This document shows, piece after piece, positions 33,860-44,939 of a stretch of DNA of 64,000 bases. Made by a program: the position numbers and the translations under genes. The stretch's first letter is position 1. Every line of letters begins with the position of its first letter. Source of the stretch: Nocardioides daeguensis (GTDB lineage Bacteria; Actinomycetota; Actinomycetes; Propionibacteriales; Nocardioidaceae); assembly GCF_019192965.1 (NCBI RefSeq), contig NZ_JAHTKU010000004.1:248001-312000 (forward strand). Reading direction: 5' to 3'. Under the pieces are notes generated by a model. It had not been told where the DNA came from. It made no database searches and was given only the letters and a program-made list of their open reading frames with translations.

Positions 33860-35032
33860 GTGCCTCCTGCAGCTCGCCGCGTCGCCGGGATGGGCGCGAC
33901 CATCTTCGCCGAGATGTCCGCGCTCGCCGCCCGGACCGGCGCCGTCAACCTCGGCCAGGGATTCCCCGACACCGACGGCCCCCCGGTGATCCTCGACGCC
34001 GCGGTCGCGGCGCTGCGAGGCGGCGCCAACCAGTACGCGCCCGGGCCCGGTGTCCCCGCGCTGCGGCAGGCGATCGCGCGCCACCAGCGGCGCCGCTACG
34101 GCATCGACCTCGACCCGGACCGCGAGGTCGTGGTGACCACCGGCTGCACCGAGGCGATCGCCGGCGCACTCCTCGGCCTGGTCGACCCCGGCGACGAGGT
34201 CGTCGTGCTCGAGCCCTACTACGACTCCTACCCGGCGATGATCGACTTCGCCGGGGGCGTACGACGGCCGGTGACGTTGCGCGCACCCGACTTCCGCCTC
34301 GACCCGACCGAGCTCGCGGCGGCGGTGAGCGACCGGACGAAGCTGATCCTGCTGAACACCCCGCACAACCCCACCGGGCGGGTGCTCGACGCCGACGAGC
34401 TCGTGGCCGTGGCCCGGGTCGCGATCGAGCACGACCTGCTCGTGGTGACCGACGAGGTCTACGAGCACCTCACCTTCGACGCTCGCGCGCACGTTCCGCT
34501 CGCGACGCTGCCCGGCATGGCCGAGCGGACCCTGACCCTGTCCAGTGCCGGGAAGTCGTGGTCGGTGACCGGCTGGAAGGTCGGCTGGGCGACCGGGCCG
34601 GCACCGCTGGTCGCCGCCGTCACCGCCGCCAAGCAGTGGCTGACCTTCACCTCCGGCGCGCCACTCCAGCCGGCGGTGGCCGCCGCCCTCGACGCCGGCG
34701 ACGCCTTCCCCACGGCCCTCGCCCACGACCTGCAGGCCCAGCGCGACCAGCTCGTCACGGGCCTGCGTGCGGCCGGCCTGACGACGTACCTGCCCGAGGG
34801 GACCTACTTCGCCACCACGGACGTGAGCGATCTCAGTTGGGCCAGCGGCGGCGACTTCTGCCGCGCGCTGCCCGAGCGGGCCGGCGTGGTGGCTGTCCCG
34901 TCGGAGGTCTTCTACGACGACCCCGACGCCCCCGGCTGCGGCCGGCACCTGGTTCGCTGGGCCTTCTGCAAGCGGCCGGAGGTCATCGCCGAGGCGGTGC
35001 GCCGGCTCGGCGGCGCCGACCTGAGCGCCTGA
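33860..35032 (+). CDS. PLP-dependent aminotransferase, fold type I (DapC-like)
   Basis: The product has 390 residues from GTG 33860. The PLP lysine lies in SSAGKSWSVTGWKVGWA (about residue 235), and NTPHNPTGRVL and DEVYEHLTF are the conserved cofactor blocks. The N-terminal NLGQGFPDTDGPPVILDAAVAALRGG pattern is typical of the branch with actinobacterial DapC and kynurenine/methionine aminotransferases. DapC would be the N-succinyl-diaminopimelate aminotransferase of lysine and cell-wall synthesis. The exact substrate is not settled by sequence alone. Confidence 0.88.
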   Translation: MPPAARRVAGMGATIFAEMSALAARTGAVNLGQGFPDTDGPPVILDAAVAALRGGANQYAPGPGVPALRQAIARHQRRRYGIDLDPDREVVVTTGCTEAIAGALLGLVDPGDEVVVLEPYYDSYPAMIDFAGGVRRPVTLRAPDFRLDPTELAAAVSDRTKLILLNTPHNPTGRVLDADELVAVARVAIEHDLLVVTDEVYEHLTFDARAHVPLATLPGMAERTLTLSSAGKSWSVTGWKVGWATGPAPLVAAVTAAKQWLTFTSGAPLQPAVAAALDAGDAFPTALAHDLQAQRDQLVTGLRAAGLTTYLPEGTYFATTDVSDLSWASGGDFCRALPERAGVVAVPSEVFYDDPDAPGCGRHLVRWAFCKRPEVIAEAVRRLGGADLSA

Positions 35033-35056
35033 GCCGCGGATCGGGCGCGGCCGGGG

Positions 35057-36088
35057 TCAGCGCCCGACGTACCACCGGGCCACCTCGGGCCGCATCAACA
35101 GGCTGGCGATGCCGGCGAAGGCGGCGACCAGGATGACCAGCGGCCAGGCACCGAGCGCGAGGAACAGCGAGAGGGCAGCGCCGCTCGCCGACCCGATCGC
35201 GAGCACGATCCGCGCCCAGTTCTGTCCGACGAACGCCAGCGCGGCCAGCACGATGGCGCCCAGCGCGCACGCGGCGGCGCCCGCCACGAGCACGTAGGTG
35301 CCGGCGACGAGGTCGTCCTCGGTGAGGTCCGAGGTGTTCAACCAGGACGGCTGGTCCTTCATCACCTCGGCGAACAGCTCCGCACTGTTGGCCGACACGT
35401 AGGCCGCCATCGCCGCGACCAGCAGCACCATGGCGACCGCCACGGCGCACGTGATCGCACACGCCGCCACCAGCGCGGGCGGCCGGGGGCCGACCACGGG
35501 GCGCTGCCGGTCGAACGGAAGCGGGGCGTGGGGTACGCCGGGCGCCGGCACGGGCCGCGCCATCGGCGACGCCGACTGCGGCGGCACGGGGCCGGACTGC
35601 GGTGCCGGGGGCCGGAGGGCGGCGAGCCGGGCGGCGCGGCGCTCCTCGTAGCGCTGGATCCACGGGCGGCCGGCGTACCAGTCACGGGTCGGCTGGAGCC
35701 ACAGCAGCGCGATCCCGGCGAGGACCATCGGCGCGAGGAAGCCCGCGGTGGCGAGGCCGCCGACGAACAGCAGCGGCGACAGGGCGGTCAGCGCGATCCG
35801 GGCGCTCGCGGAGCGGCGGAAGACCTGGATGCCGAGGATCGCCGAGGCGGTCGCGGCGCCCGCACCAATCATGCAGAGCACCCGGATCGTCGCGGAGAGG
35901 GCGTCGACGTCCATGCCGAGATCGGCGGTCATCGGCTCGGTGAGGATCCGCTGCAGCTCCTCCTGCACCTCGAGGGTGTGCAGGCTGGAGATCCGCTGCC
36001 AGGCGGCGAGGACGACGAACACCGACCCGCCGACGATCAGCGCGCCCGCCAGCGTCGCCTGTCCCGGCCGGGGCTGCTCCTCGCTCAT
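35057..36088 (-). CDS. Polytopic membrane protein with proline-rich loop, function unknown
   Basis: The product has 343 residues from ATG 36088. I count about seven hydrophobic segments, at roughly 15-30, 66-85, 95-130 (two), 210-230, 265-290 and 300-325. A cytoplasmic-looking proline-rich linker with many Arg and Ala residues (about 145-205) divides the protein into two membrane halves. No catalytic motif is seen. Many actinobacterial proteins of this style are conserved only within a genus. It is convergent with the aminotransferase gene. Confidence 0.7.
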   Translation of the reverse strand: MSEEQPRPGQATLAGALIVGGSVFVVLAAWQRISSLHTLEVQEELQRILTEPMTADLGMDVDALSATIRVLCMIGAGAATASAILGIQVFRRSASARIALTALSPLLFVGGLATAGFLAPMVLAGIALLWLQPTRDWYAGRPWIQRYEERRAARLAALRPPAPQSGPVPPQSASPMARPVPAPGVPHAPLPFDRQRPVVGPRPPALVAACAITCAVAVAMVLLVAAMAAYVSANSAELFAEVMKDQPSWLNTSDLTEDDLVAGTYVLVAGAAACALGAIVLAALAFVGQNWARIVLAIGSASGAALSLFLALGAWPLVILVAAFAGIASLLMRPEVARWYVGR

Positions 36089-36137
36089 GGCCCCATTCCA
36101 CCAGACCGCCCCACACGTCACACCGGATGGGCGAGTC

Positions 36138-36201
36138 ATGCGCTTGTCAGGGGTTGCAACCCCTGACAAGCGCATGGATCCCCGGATGTCCGGGGATCCA
36201 T
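36138..36201. repeat. Second copy of the palindrome B + A pair, between clpB and a membrane-protein gene
   Basis: A perfect 38-bp palindrome (36138-36175, arms of 19 bp, ATGCGCTTGTCAGGGGTTG) is followed by a 28-bp palindrome (36174-36201, ATGGATCCCCGGA arms). They match families B and A at 33161-33224, in reversed order. Here the flanking genes run in the same direction (both minus strand), so the element is not confined to convergent ends. Confidence 0.8.
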
Positions 36202-36210
36202 GCACCAGCC

Positions 36211-38802
<2,592 letters not shown>

Positions 38803-38880
38803 GCAGTGCTCCTCAAGAGTGGTCTGGCTTCATCTTGGCCGGAGCTGGTCCGACCCGTCATCAGGCCAAACGTCCCGAAA

Positions 38881-38901
38881 GTTGAGTCTGTTCCACTCAA
38901 C
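38881..38901. promoter_or_regulatory. HAIR operator (HspR-binding site) upstream of clpB
   Basis: GTTGAGT-N7-ACTCAAC is a 21-bp inverted repeat extended by AAA/TTT on each side. It matches the HspR-associated inverted repeat (CTTGAGT-N7-ACTCAAG) with only the outermost bases changed. It lies 78 bp upstream of the clpB ATG, a typical place for repressor control. The hspR gene itself lies 4.4 kb away at 43270-43719. The rest of the 505-bp clpB/XRE gap holds repeats but no gene. Confidence 0.85.
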
Positions 38902-38960
38902 TTTGGAATTTTCGGTGGGTACGCCGAACCGGACCGGGCGTCGGTGTCCGGAGCCGGGCG

Positions 38961-39043
38961 CCCGGCAGCCCGGCAGCCCGGGTGCCCGGGTGCCCGGGTG
39001 TCCGAAGGCCGGCTTCCGACGGCCGGTGTCCGACGGCCGGTGT
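38961..39043. repeat. Short tandem repeats in the clpB/XRE intergenic region
   Basis: Five 8-bp units fill 38961-39000, two of CCCGGCAG and three of CCCGGGTG. Two perfect copies of the 14-bp unit CCGACGGCCGGTGT follow at 39016-39043. Tandem repeats of this kind can vary in number between strains. The remaining sequence to 39307 is G/C-rich and shows no gene. Confidence 0.7.
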
Positions 39044-39307
39044 CCGAGACCCGGCGCCGGGCGACGTGGCGGAGGGGACGCGGTGGGTGGACAGGTCTCG
39101 GGCCCATCCACCCGCCGCGAGTCGTCGCGGCCGACCCGGGCCGTCCTCCTGGCCCCCAGAGCAGGACACGACCCCACACCGCGTTGGCCACGGGGCCGAC
39201 CGCGCCGGAAACACGGTGGCACGCCCGGTGTCCGCGAATGCGATTGTTTCGGCGCCGAGCCGTCGTGAAACGCAGCGGACGGGCCGGGCCGCAGGCACGA
39301 TGTCGGG

Positions 39308-40801
39308 GTGGCTCGGCACACCGACGAGATCGACGACCCCACCCCGCTGGCCGGGGCACGGATCGACGTCGCGGCGCGGATCGGCTGGCTGCTGCGGGCC
39401 AGCCGGGTCGCGGCGGGGGTGCCGTTGCGCGAGCTCGCTGCCCGCGCCGGCGCCGGCAGCCACCTCTCCCCCGCCACCCTGTCCCGGGTGGAGACCACCG
39501 GACGACGCGGCGGCGCGGTGGTGGCGGCGTACGAGCGGGCGCTCGGGCTGCCTCCCGGGCACCTGCGCGTTCCGGTCGACGTGCTCTGCCGGACCTTCTC
39601 CTACGCGCCGGCCGACACCGACCCGTACCTCCCCGAGCCGACCCTGGCCGGATTCACGGCCGCGGTCGACGCCGTCGCGTCGCCGTCGCCGAGCGCCCAG
39701 GACTGGCTGCGGTTCGCGGAGTACCACGTGCTCAGCCCGTTCGGGATGCCCGCGCACACCATCCGCCCGCTCCTCGCGCGCCTCGCCGACGAGGTGGGGC
39801 GGGCCGCCGGGCTCGCCTACCAGCTGCGCTACGAGGCGCTGAGCAAGCTGCGCTGCAGCGCGTACGCCGACGTGGTGGACGAGGTCGTCCGGGCGGCCGT
39901 CACCGAGCCGGGCATGCAGCGGCCCGCCGACCTGCTCAGCGCGGTCACCGAGAACCCGACGCCCGACCTCGTCGGCTGGTGCGGCGAGCTGCTGGGCCAC
40001 GAGTCCTGGGTCGTGGCGCGCGCCGCGTGCCTCGGCATCCAGAACATGCGCAGCGTCGGCGGCCTGCGGCGCTCGGACTGGCTGCCGCTGGTTCCCGTGT
40101 TCGCCGACGCCTGCGACGCCGCCGCCGGCGACCCGCTGCGCCAGCCGATCCTCAGCGCCACCCTGGCCTGCTGCCCAGCCGAGTTCCGTACGGCGGTCCG
40201 CGACCGCCTGAGCGGGACGCTGGTCGCGCCGCGGCGGGCCGCCGCCTGGACCCGGACCCGCCGCAACCGGCACTTCGCCCATGCCGCCGGGCTCGCGGCC
40301 CGGATCACCGGCACCAGCGCGGGCGAGACGATGCTGGCGCGCCTGCTGTTCGAGGTGCTCTACGACTTCCGCGCCACCCATGTCGTGACGTCGTCGTTCC
40401 TGCTCGTGGCCTCGCCGTTCGCCGACGGGGTCCGCGAGCAGATGGTCCGCTCCGCGCTCGACGGGCCGGACGAGACCACGCGGCACGGTGCCGCCTTCGC
40501 GTTCGCGAACCTGATGATCCCGTTCGACAGCGCGGACCCGGCGCCCTGGCTGGCGTCGGCCGACCCCGTGCTGCGCGGCGCGGGACTCGCGATCTGCGGC
40601 TTCGCCGGCCGGCCACTGGCCCCGGACCTGTTGCGCGAGCTGGTCGCGCACGACGACCAGGTCGGCCACGACGCGATGTTCGCGGCCGGGATGGCCCAAC
40701 AGCCGGAGCTGGCCGAGCTCGCCACGGCGCCGCACCTGCCGCCCGCCGTTCGTGCGGGCGCGGCCTGGTGGCGCGCGGCCGGCGGGCGGATCGTCGACTG
40801 A
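39308..40801 (+). CDS. XRE-type helix-turn-helix protein with long alpha-helical C-terminal region
   Basis: The product has 497 residues from GTG 39308. Residues about 20-85 form a Cro/XRE helix-turn-helix (RIGWLLRASRVAAGVPLRELAARAG, then LSPATLSRVE), followed by a linker and roughly 400 residues rich in Ala, Leu and Arg with many amphipathic helices. The segments LADEVGRAAGLAYQ, GELLGHESWVVARAACLG and ADPVLRGAGLAICGFAG look like HEAT/ARM-type helical repeats. Such a region could bind a protein or peptide signal. I cannot name a family. It is divergent from clpB and faces the Abi-alpha gene tail to tail. Confidence 0.75.
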   Translation: MARHTDEIDDPTPLAGARIDVAARIGWLLRASRVAAGVPLRELAARAGAGSHLSPATLSRVETTGRRGGAVVAAYERALGLPPGHLRVPVDVLCRTFSYAPADTDPYLPEPTLAGFTAAVDAVASPSPSAQDWLRFAEYHVLSPFGMPAHTIRPLLARLADEVGRAAGLAYQLRYEALSKLRCSAYADVVDEVVRAAVTEPGMQRPADLLSAVTENPTPDLVGWCGELLGHESWVVARAACLGIQNMRSVGGLRRSDWLPLVPVFADACDAAAGDPLRQPILSATLACCPAEFRTAVRDRLSGTLVAPRRAAAWTRTRRNRHFAHAAGLAARITGTSAGETMLARLLFEVLYDFRATHVVTSSFLLVASPFADGVREQMVRSALDGPDETTRHGAAFAFANLMIPFDSADPAPWLASADPVLRGAGLAICGFAGRPLAPDLLRELVAHDDQVGHDAMFAAGMAQQPELAELATAPHLPPAVRAGAAWWRAAGGRIVD

Positions 40802-40828
40802 GTCGTCGGCCGACGGGCGGCCGACGGC

Positions 40829-41746
40829 TCAGACCCCGTCGATCTCCGGCGGCGCCTCGTGCTCGGGCAACTCGGCGCTGGCGGCCGTCTGCTCGTCGAC
40901 CAGGGCCAGCTTGCAGAACTCCTCACCGAACGGCGTGAGGTGGATGCTGCGTCGTACGACCTTCGCGAACTTCACCGAGTGCAGCGCGGCCAGCACGTCG
41001 GGCTGAGCCTCCAGCACCTGGTACTCCAGGTGGTCGCGCACCGGCTCGCGGGAGAACCAGACCAGGCCCAGCCGGAACAGGTTGTTGAGGTACGACGGCA
41101 CCTGCTCCAGGTAGCGCAACCCGGCCCGCGGCCCGACCATGTTGAGCCCGGGGGCGATCAGCTGGCTGCTGACCATGCCGATCGGGCCGCCGGTGCGCAC
41201 GTCGACCGACGGCTGCGGGCCGTCGCGCAGCAGCATCACGAGGACGCGGGCCTCGTCGGGCGCGAGCTCGTCGAGGATCCGGTCGAACGCGGGGTGCCGG
41301 TCGTCCTTGCTCCACACGTCGCGCGAGCGCTCGAGCAGCTCGTTGCCGCGCTCGCGCAGGGACTGCGGCCGCGACGCGACCACCTGGCCGTCGACCACCG
41401 GGGGCGCGACCGTCTCACGGGGCCGGTCGGCGCTGGCGCCGAGCGACTCCCCCGCACGCATCAGGGCGGTGGCGACGGGGACCCCGCCGGACACCTGCTT
41501 GGCGACCTCACCGAGCGCGCCGACGTACGAACCGACGTCGCGGACCAGCGACGCCGCCTCCTCGCGGTTGGTCACCGCGCGGCCCACCCGCATCCAGCTG
41601 CGGGTGGTCGTGCGCAGTCCCCAGCCCGCGCTGTGCAGCGCGGCGGACCCGGCGACGCGGGCCAGGCCCGGCAACGACTCCGCCACCGCGGGGCCGGTCA
41701 GCGCAGGCAGCCGCGGCAGGCCGTCCTGGTCGAGGTCCTCAGTCAT
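40829..41746 (-). CDS. Abi-alpha (DUF4393) family protein
   Basis: The product has 305 residues from ATG 41746. The C-terminal two thirds match the abortive-infection alpha (DUF4393) pattern: LAPDEARVLVMLLRDGPQPSVDV, then a long link, LNNLFRLGLVWFSREPV, and RRSIHLTPFGEEFCKLAL at the end. Family members were first named from phage-abortive systems, but most act in unknown roles. Here the N-terminus looks soluble and slightly hydrophobic. It starts 25 bp after the DUF445 gene's stop, so the two probably form one operon. A defence role is possible but unproven. Confidence 0.72.
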   Translation of the reverse strand: MTEDLDQDGLPRLPALTGPAVAESLPGLARVAGSAALHSAGWGLRTTTRSWMRVGRAVTNREEAASLVRDVGSYVGALGEVAKQVSGGVPVATALMRAGESLGASADRPRETVAPPVVDGQVVASRPQSLRERGNELLERSRDVWSKDDRHPAFDRILDELAPDEARVLVMLLRDGPQPSVDVRTGGPIGMVSSQLIAPGLNMVGPRAGLRYLEQVPSYLNNLFRLGLVWFSREPVRDHLEYQVLEAQPDVLAALHSVKFAKVVRRSIHLTPFGEEFCKLALVDEQTAASAELPEHEAPPEIDGV

Positions 41747-41771
41747 GTCAGCCTTCCGTGCTCGGGATCGG

Positions 41772-43106
41772 TCACGCCGGCGGGAAGCCGGGGAGCCAGC
41801 CCCAGTTGAAGATGCCGAGGTGGAGGAAACCGCCGGCGGCACCCATGATCGCGCCGTGGGCGTAGAGCATCCACTCGTCCTCCTTGATCGCCGAACGCAT
41901 CATCTCCACGAAGTCCTTGGGTGGGAGCTCCTTGGTCCGCCGGGCGATGAGCACCCGGATCTTCTCCGACTGCTGCTTGCTGAAGCCGGGGTCGCGGAAC
42001 GGCGTGATGGTGCGCCCGACCGCCTCCTGCGCGAAGGAGTCCTTGATGCTGTCGTAGCGCCGCCCGCCCATCGCGACGTTGACCGCGCCGCGCAGCGGGC
42101 CGGCGGCCTTGTCGATCGCGGGCCGCATCGCGGTCGCGATCATCTGCCGGGTGCGGTCGCCGCGGGGACCGTCCATGAGGAAGTCGCCGATCCGTTCGAG
42201 CGTGATGACGTCGTCGGCGATGATCCGGGCGTAGACCTCCGCGCACTCGGCCTGGCGGCGCAGGAACAGGCCTTGCACCTTGATGCCGAGGATCCGCCTC
42301 TCCTCCGGCGGGTCGAAGATCAGCCACATGCCGAGCAGGTTGGTGGTCCAGCCGACGACGATGCCGAGCAGCGGCAGCAGCCACCAGATGTGCCAGGTCT
42401 GGTCGATGACCGCGACCGGGATGCCGAGCAGGAAGCCGAAGATGAAGCCGAAGGCGACCATCAAGTTGAGCTCGCGCTGGCCGACGTCCTTGAAGACCTT
42501 GACCACCAGCTCGGGGTTGTTCCGGAAGTGGTCGATGACCATGATCTTCGGGTCCAGCAGCTGGTCGATGTGGACACCGATCTCGTCGGTGATGGTCTTG
42601 ACCACCCCGGGCAGCTGGGCCTGGACCCGGTCGATGACGGCCTGCCGCACCGGGCGCGGCAGGTCGCGCCACAGCCGGGGGTGCTCGCGCATCATCACGT
42701 CGTCGACCAGGGCGGGCAGGTCGGGCCGGAAGACCGCGACGATGTGCTCGGCGATGTGGTCGGGCTCGAGCTGGGCGTAGAACTCGGCGGGCGTACCGAG
42801 CTTGGCGATCACCTTGTCGACCGCGATGCTGCCCATCTTGGCGGCACGCGCGGGGACGATGCCCTGCCAGCCGAAGCCGCCCTCCATCCAGCCCGGGACC
42901 TCCTGCAGCTTGCGCGGCAGCACCCCGGCCACCTCGCGCAGCCCGGCGACCTTGACGCCGTAGAAGTTGATCGGCTTGAACAGCATCCACAGGCCCGACC
43001 AGTTGATCAGCCAGCCGATGATGCCCGTGAAGAACGGGATCGACACGAAGGCGAACCAGTCGACGTGGTCGGCCCAGTCCCTGAGCCCGTCCAGCACTGC
43101 GTCCAC
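41772..43106 (-). CDS. DUF445 family membrane protein
   Basis: The product has 444 residues from GTG 43106, with GAGAGG seven bases upstream. It has the DUF445 layout. Two helices near the N-terminus (FFTGIIGWLINWSGLWMLFKP) are followed by helical amphipathic stretches, then two helices in the middle (VAFGFIFGFLLGIPVAVI and LPLLGIVVGWTTNLLGMWLIF), and a C-terminal region ending AHGAIMGAAGGFLHLGIF with another helix. Members resemble the YheB/YjiN type of inner-membrane protein and their role is unknown. It probably shares an operon with the Abi-alpha gene. Confidence 0.88.
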   Translation of the reverse strand: MDAVLDGLRDWADHVDWFAFVSIPFFTGIIGWLINWSGLWMLFKPINFYGVKVAGLREVAGVLPRKLQEVPGWMEGGFGWQGIVPARAAKMGSIAVDKVIAKLGTPAEFYAQLEPDHIAEHIVAVFRPDLPALVDDVMMREHPRLWRDLPRPVRQAVIDRVQAQLPGVVKTITDEIGVHIDQLLDPKIMVIDHFRNNPELVVKVFKDVGQRELNLMVAFGFIFGFLLGIPVAVIDQTWHIWWLLPLLGIVVGWTTNLLGMWLIFDPPEERRILGIKVQGLFLRRQAECAEVYARIIADDVITLERIGDFLMDGPRGDRTRQMIATAMRPAIDKAAGPLRGAVNVAMGGRRYDSIKDSFAQEAVGRTITPFRDPGFSKQQSEKIRVLIARRTKELPPKDFVEMMRSAIKEDEWMLYAHGAIMGAAGGFLHLGIFNWGWLPGFPPA

Positions 43107-43269
43107 GCGTACCTCTCGTCCTCCTGCGGGTCCCGGCCGTGCCCCCATGCACCCGACCAACCCGACGGGTGGAGGTTAACGCCTGTGGTGGTAACCGGGC
43201 AGAGGGATCTCAGGTCACGGTGTCGCGGGAACCGGGCCGCTCACGACCGGGTACGCGACGAGCGCGATG

Positions 43270-43719
43270 TCAGGGACTACGGCGCCACACGACCACGGAC
43301 TGGCCGACGCTCGCGCCGGGCAGCGCCGGCAGGTTGCTGCGGGGGGCGGCGGGTCGTGCGGCGACCGCCTGCCGGAGCGCATCGCGGGTCGCCTCCAGCT
43401 CGGCGACCAGCTCCGCGTTGCGCGCCCGAAGCGCCGTGACGGCGTTCTCCAGGTCGAGGATCCGCTTGACGCCCTCGATCCCGATGCCGGAGGCGGTGAG
43501 GTGCGCGATCTCGCGCAGCCGCTCGATGTCGCGGTAGGAGTACCGCCGGCCGCCGCCCCCCGTGCGGCCGGGCGTGATCAGCCCGACCCGCTCGTAGGTC
43601 CGCAGCGTCTGCGGGTGCAGGCCGCTGAGCTGGGCCGCCACGCTGATGACGTAGACGGCCTCCTCCTCGCCGGGAGGACCGAGGGACCCCGGGCTGCCCG
43701 GCATGCTGCGACCGGCCAT
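43270..43719 (-). CDS. hspR: MerR-type heat-shock repressor HspR
   Basis: HspR represses dnaK and clpB operons through HAIR sites and is itself regulated by DnaK. The product has 149 residues from ATG 43719, preceded by AGAGG in the end of dnaJ; a GTG three bases earlier is also possible. The N-terminal MerR-type helix-turn-helix has YVISVAAQLSGLHPQTLRTYERVGLITPGR and SYRDIERLREIAHL, followed by a coiled-coil (LENAVTALRARNAELVAELEA). It overlaps the dnaJ stop by one base. It is the last gene of dnaK-grpE-dnaJ-hspR. HAIR sites at 38881 and 47389 are the expected targets. Confidence 0.93.
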   Translation of the reverse strand: MAGRSMPGSPGSLGPPGEEEAVYVISVAAQLSGLHPQTLRTYERVGLITPGRTGGGGRRYSYRDIERLREIAHLTASGIGIEGVKRILDLENAVTALRARNAELVAELEATRDALRQAVAARPAAPRSNLPALPGASVGQSVVVWRRSP

Positions 43720-44900
43720 CACTTCGCCTCTTCGAACAGGCCCGACCGCAGCCGGGTGTCGGCCGTGGCGGCGGCGTACGCCTCCAGGGCCTGCTTGGCC
43801 TCGGCACCGAGGCTGCTCGGGACCTGGACCTCGACCGTGGCCAGCAGGTCGCCCCGCGAGCCGTCGGCCTTGGCGGCACCCTTGCCGCGCACCCGGAAGG
43901 TGCGCCCGTTGGGCGTGCCGGCCGGGACCTTGAGGGTCACCGGGCCGCCCCCGAGCGTGGGGATCTTGATCTCCGCGCCGAGCGCGAGCTCGGTGAACGA
44001 CACCGGTACGTCGATCGTGAGGTGCTCGCCCTTGCGGCCGAACACCCGGTGACCGGTGACCTTGACGGTGACGTAGAGGTCCCCGGCAGGGCCGCCGTTG
44101 TCACCCGAGCCGCCCTTGCCGCGCAGCCGGATCCGCTGGCCGTCCTTGACCCCGGCGGGGATCTTGGCCTGGATGGTTCGCGTGGCGCGGCCCTGGCCGG
44201 TGCCGTGGCAGGCGGGGCACGGGTCGTCGTACACGAGCTGGCGACCGCCGCACGTCGGGCACGTCTCGTTCATGGAGAACCCGCCGCCGACCGAGGCCGT
44301 GACGACACCTGCGCCGTCGCACGTCGGGCACACGTGCGGCTGGGTGCCGGGCTTGCCGCCCGTGCCGCGACAGGTCGCGCAAGCACCGTCGGAGCTGACC
44401 CGCAGCGACACCGTGGCGCCGTCGAGCGCCTCGGTGAAACCGATGGTCGCGGTCGTCTCCAGGTCCGCACCGCGGGTCGCCCGCGGAGCACGGGTCCGGG
44501 CCCGTCCACCGCCGCCGAACAGGTCGCCGAACAGGTCGCCGAAGCCACCGCCGCCGCCCGCGCGGTCACGGAGCAGGTCCTCGAGGTTCACGCTGCCGCC
44601 GAAGCCCCCGGCGCCGCCGCCGAAGCCGGCCCCCGCGGGGAACCCGCCACGGCTGAACATCTCGCGGGCCTGGTCGTACTTCTTGCGCTTCGCAGGCTCG
44701 CCGATGACGTCGTACGCCTCGGCCACCGCCTTGAACTTCTCGTGCTTGGCGGTGTCGTCGGGGTGCGAGTCGGGGTGGTTGGCGCGCGCGAGCTTGCGGT
44801 AGGCCTTCTTGATCTCGTCCTGCGACGCGGTCTTCGCGACCCCGAGCTCCTTGTAGAAGTCCTTGGTCGCCCAGTCCGACCGGATTCCGTCGTCACTCAT
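43719..44900 (-). CDS. dnaJ: Chaperone DnaJ
   Basis: DnaJ delivers clients to DnaK and stimulates its ATPase. The product has 393 residues. The J domain (about 15-80) has the essential HPD motif in NHPDSHPD. A Gly/Phe-rich region follows, then the zinc domain with four CxxC pairs: CATCRGTG, CPTCDGAG, CPTCGGRQ and CPACHGTG. The third lacks the usual final Gly, ending GRQ, a small deviation. The C-terminal domain has IPAGVKDGQRIRLRGKG and a dimerisation tail. It lies 39 bp after grpE in the same operon. Confidence 0.97.
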   Translation of the reverse strand: MSDDGIRSDWATKDFYKELGVAKTASQDEIKKAYRKLARANHPDSHPDDTAKHEKFKAVAEAYDVIGEPAKRKKYDQAREMFSRGGFPAGAGFGGGAGGFGGSVNLEDLLRDRAGGGGGFGDLFGDLFGGGGRARTRAPRATRGADLETTATIGFTEALDGATVSLRVSSDGACATCRGTGGKPGTQPHVCPTCDGAGVVTASVGGGFSMNETCPTCGGRQLVYDDPCPACHGTGQGRATRTIQAKIPAGVKDGQRIRLRGKGGSGDNGGPAGDLYVTVKVTGHRVFGRKGEHLTIDVPVSFTELALGAEIKIPTLGGGPVTLKVPAGTPNGRTFRVRGKGAAKADGSRGDLLATVEVQVPSSLGAEAKQALEAYAAATADTRLRSGLFEEAK

Positions 44901-44939
44901 CGCGCACCTCCCTCCTCGTCGTTGCTGTCGTTTCCGTCA

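Noticed and set aside
38803..39307. A gene in the clpB/XRE gap
   Set aside because: Frames there are low-complexity, driven by the CCCGGGTG and GGCCGGTGT repeats, and lack a ribosome site or coding pattern.
40829..43106. Established phage-defence system
   Set aside because: Abi-alpha homologues occur widely without phage function; no restriction, toxin or mobile gene accompanies the pair, so it is listed only as a possibility.
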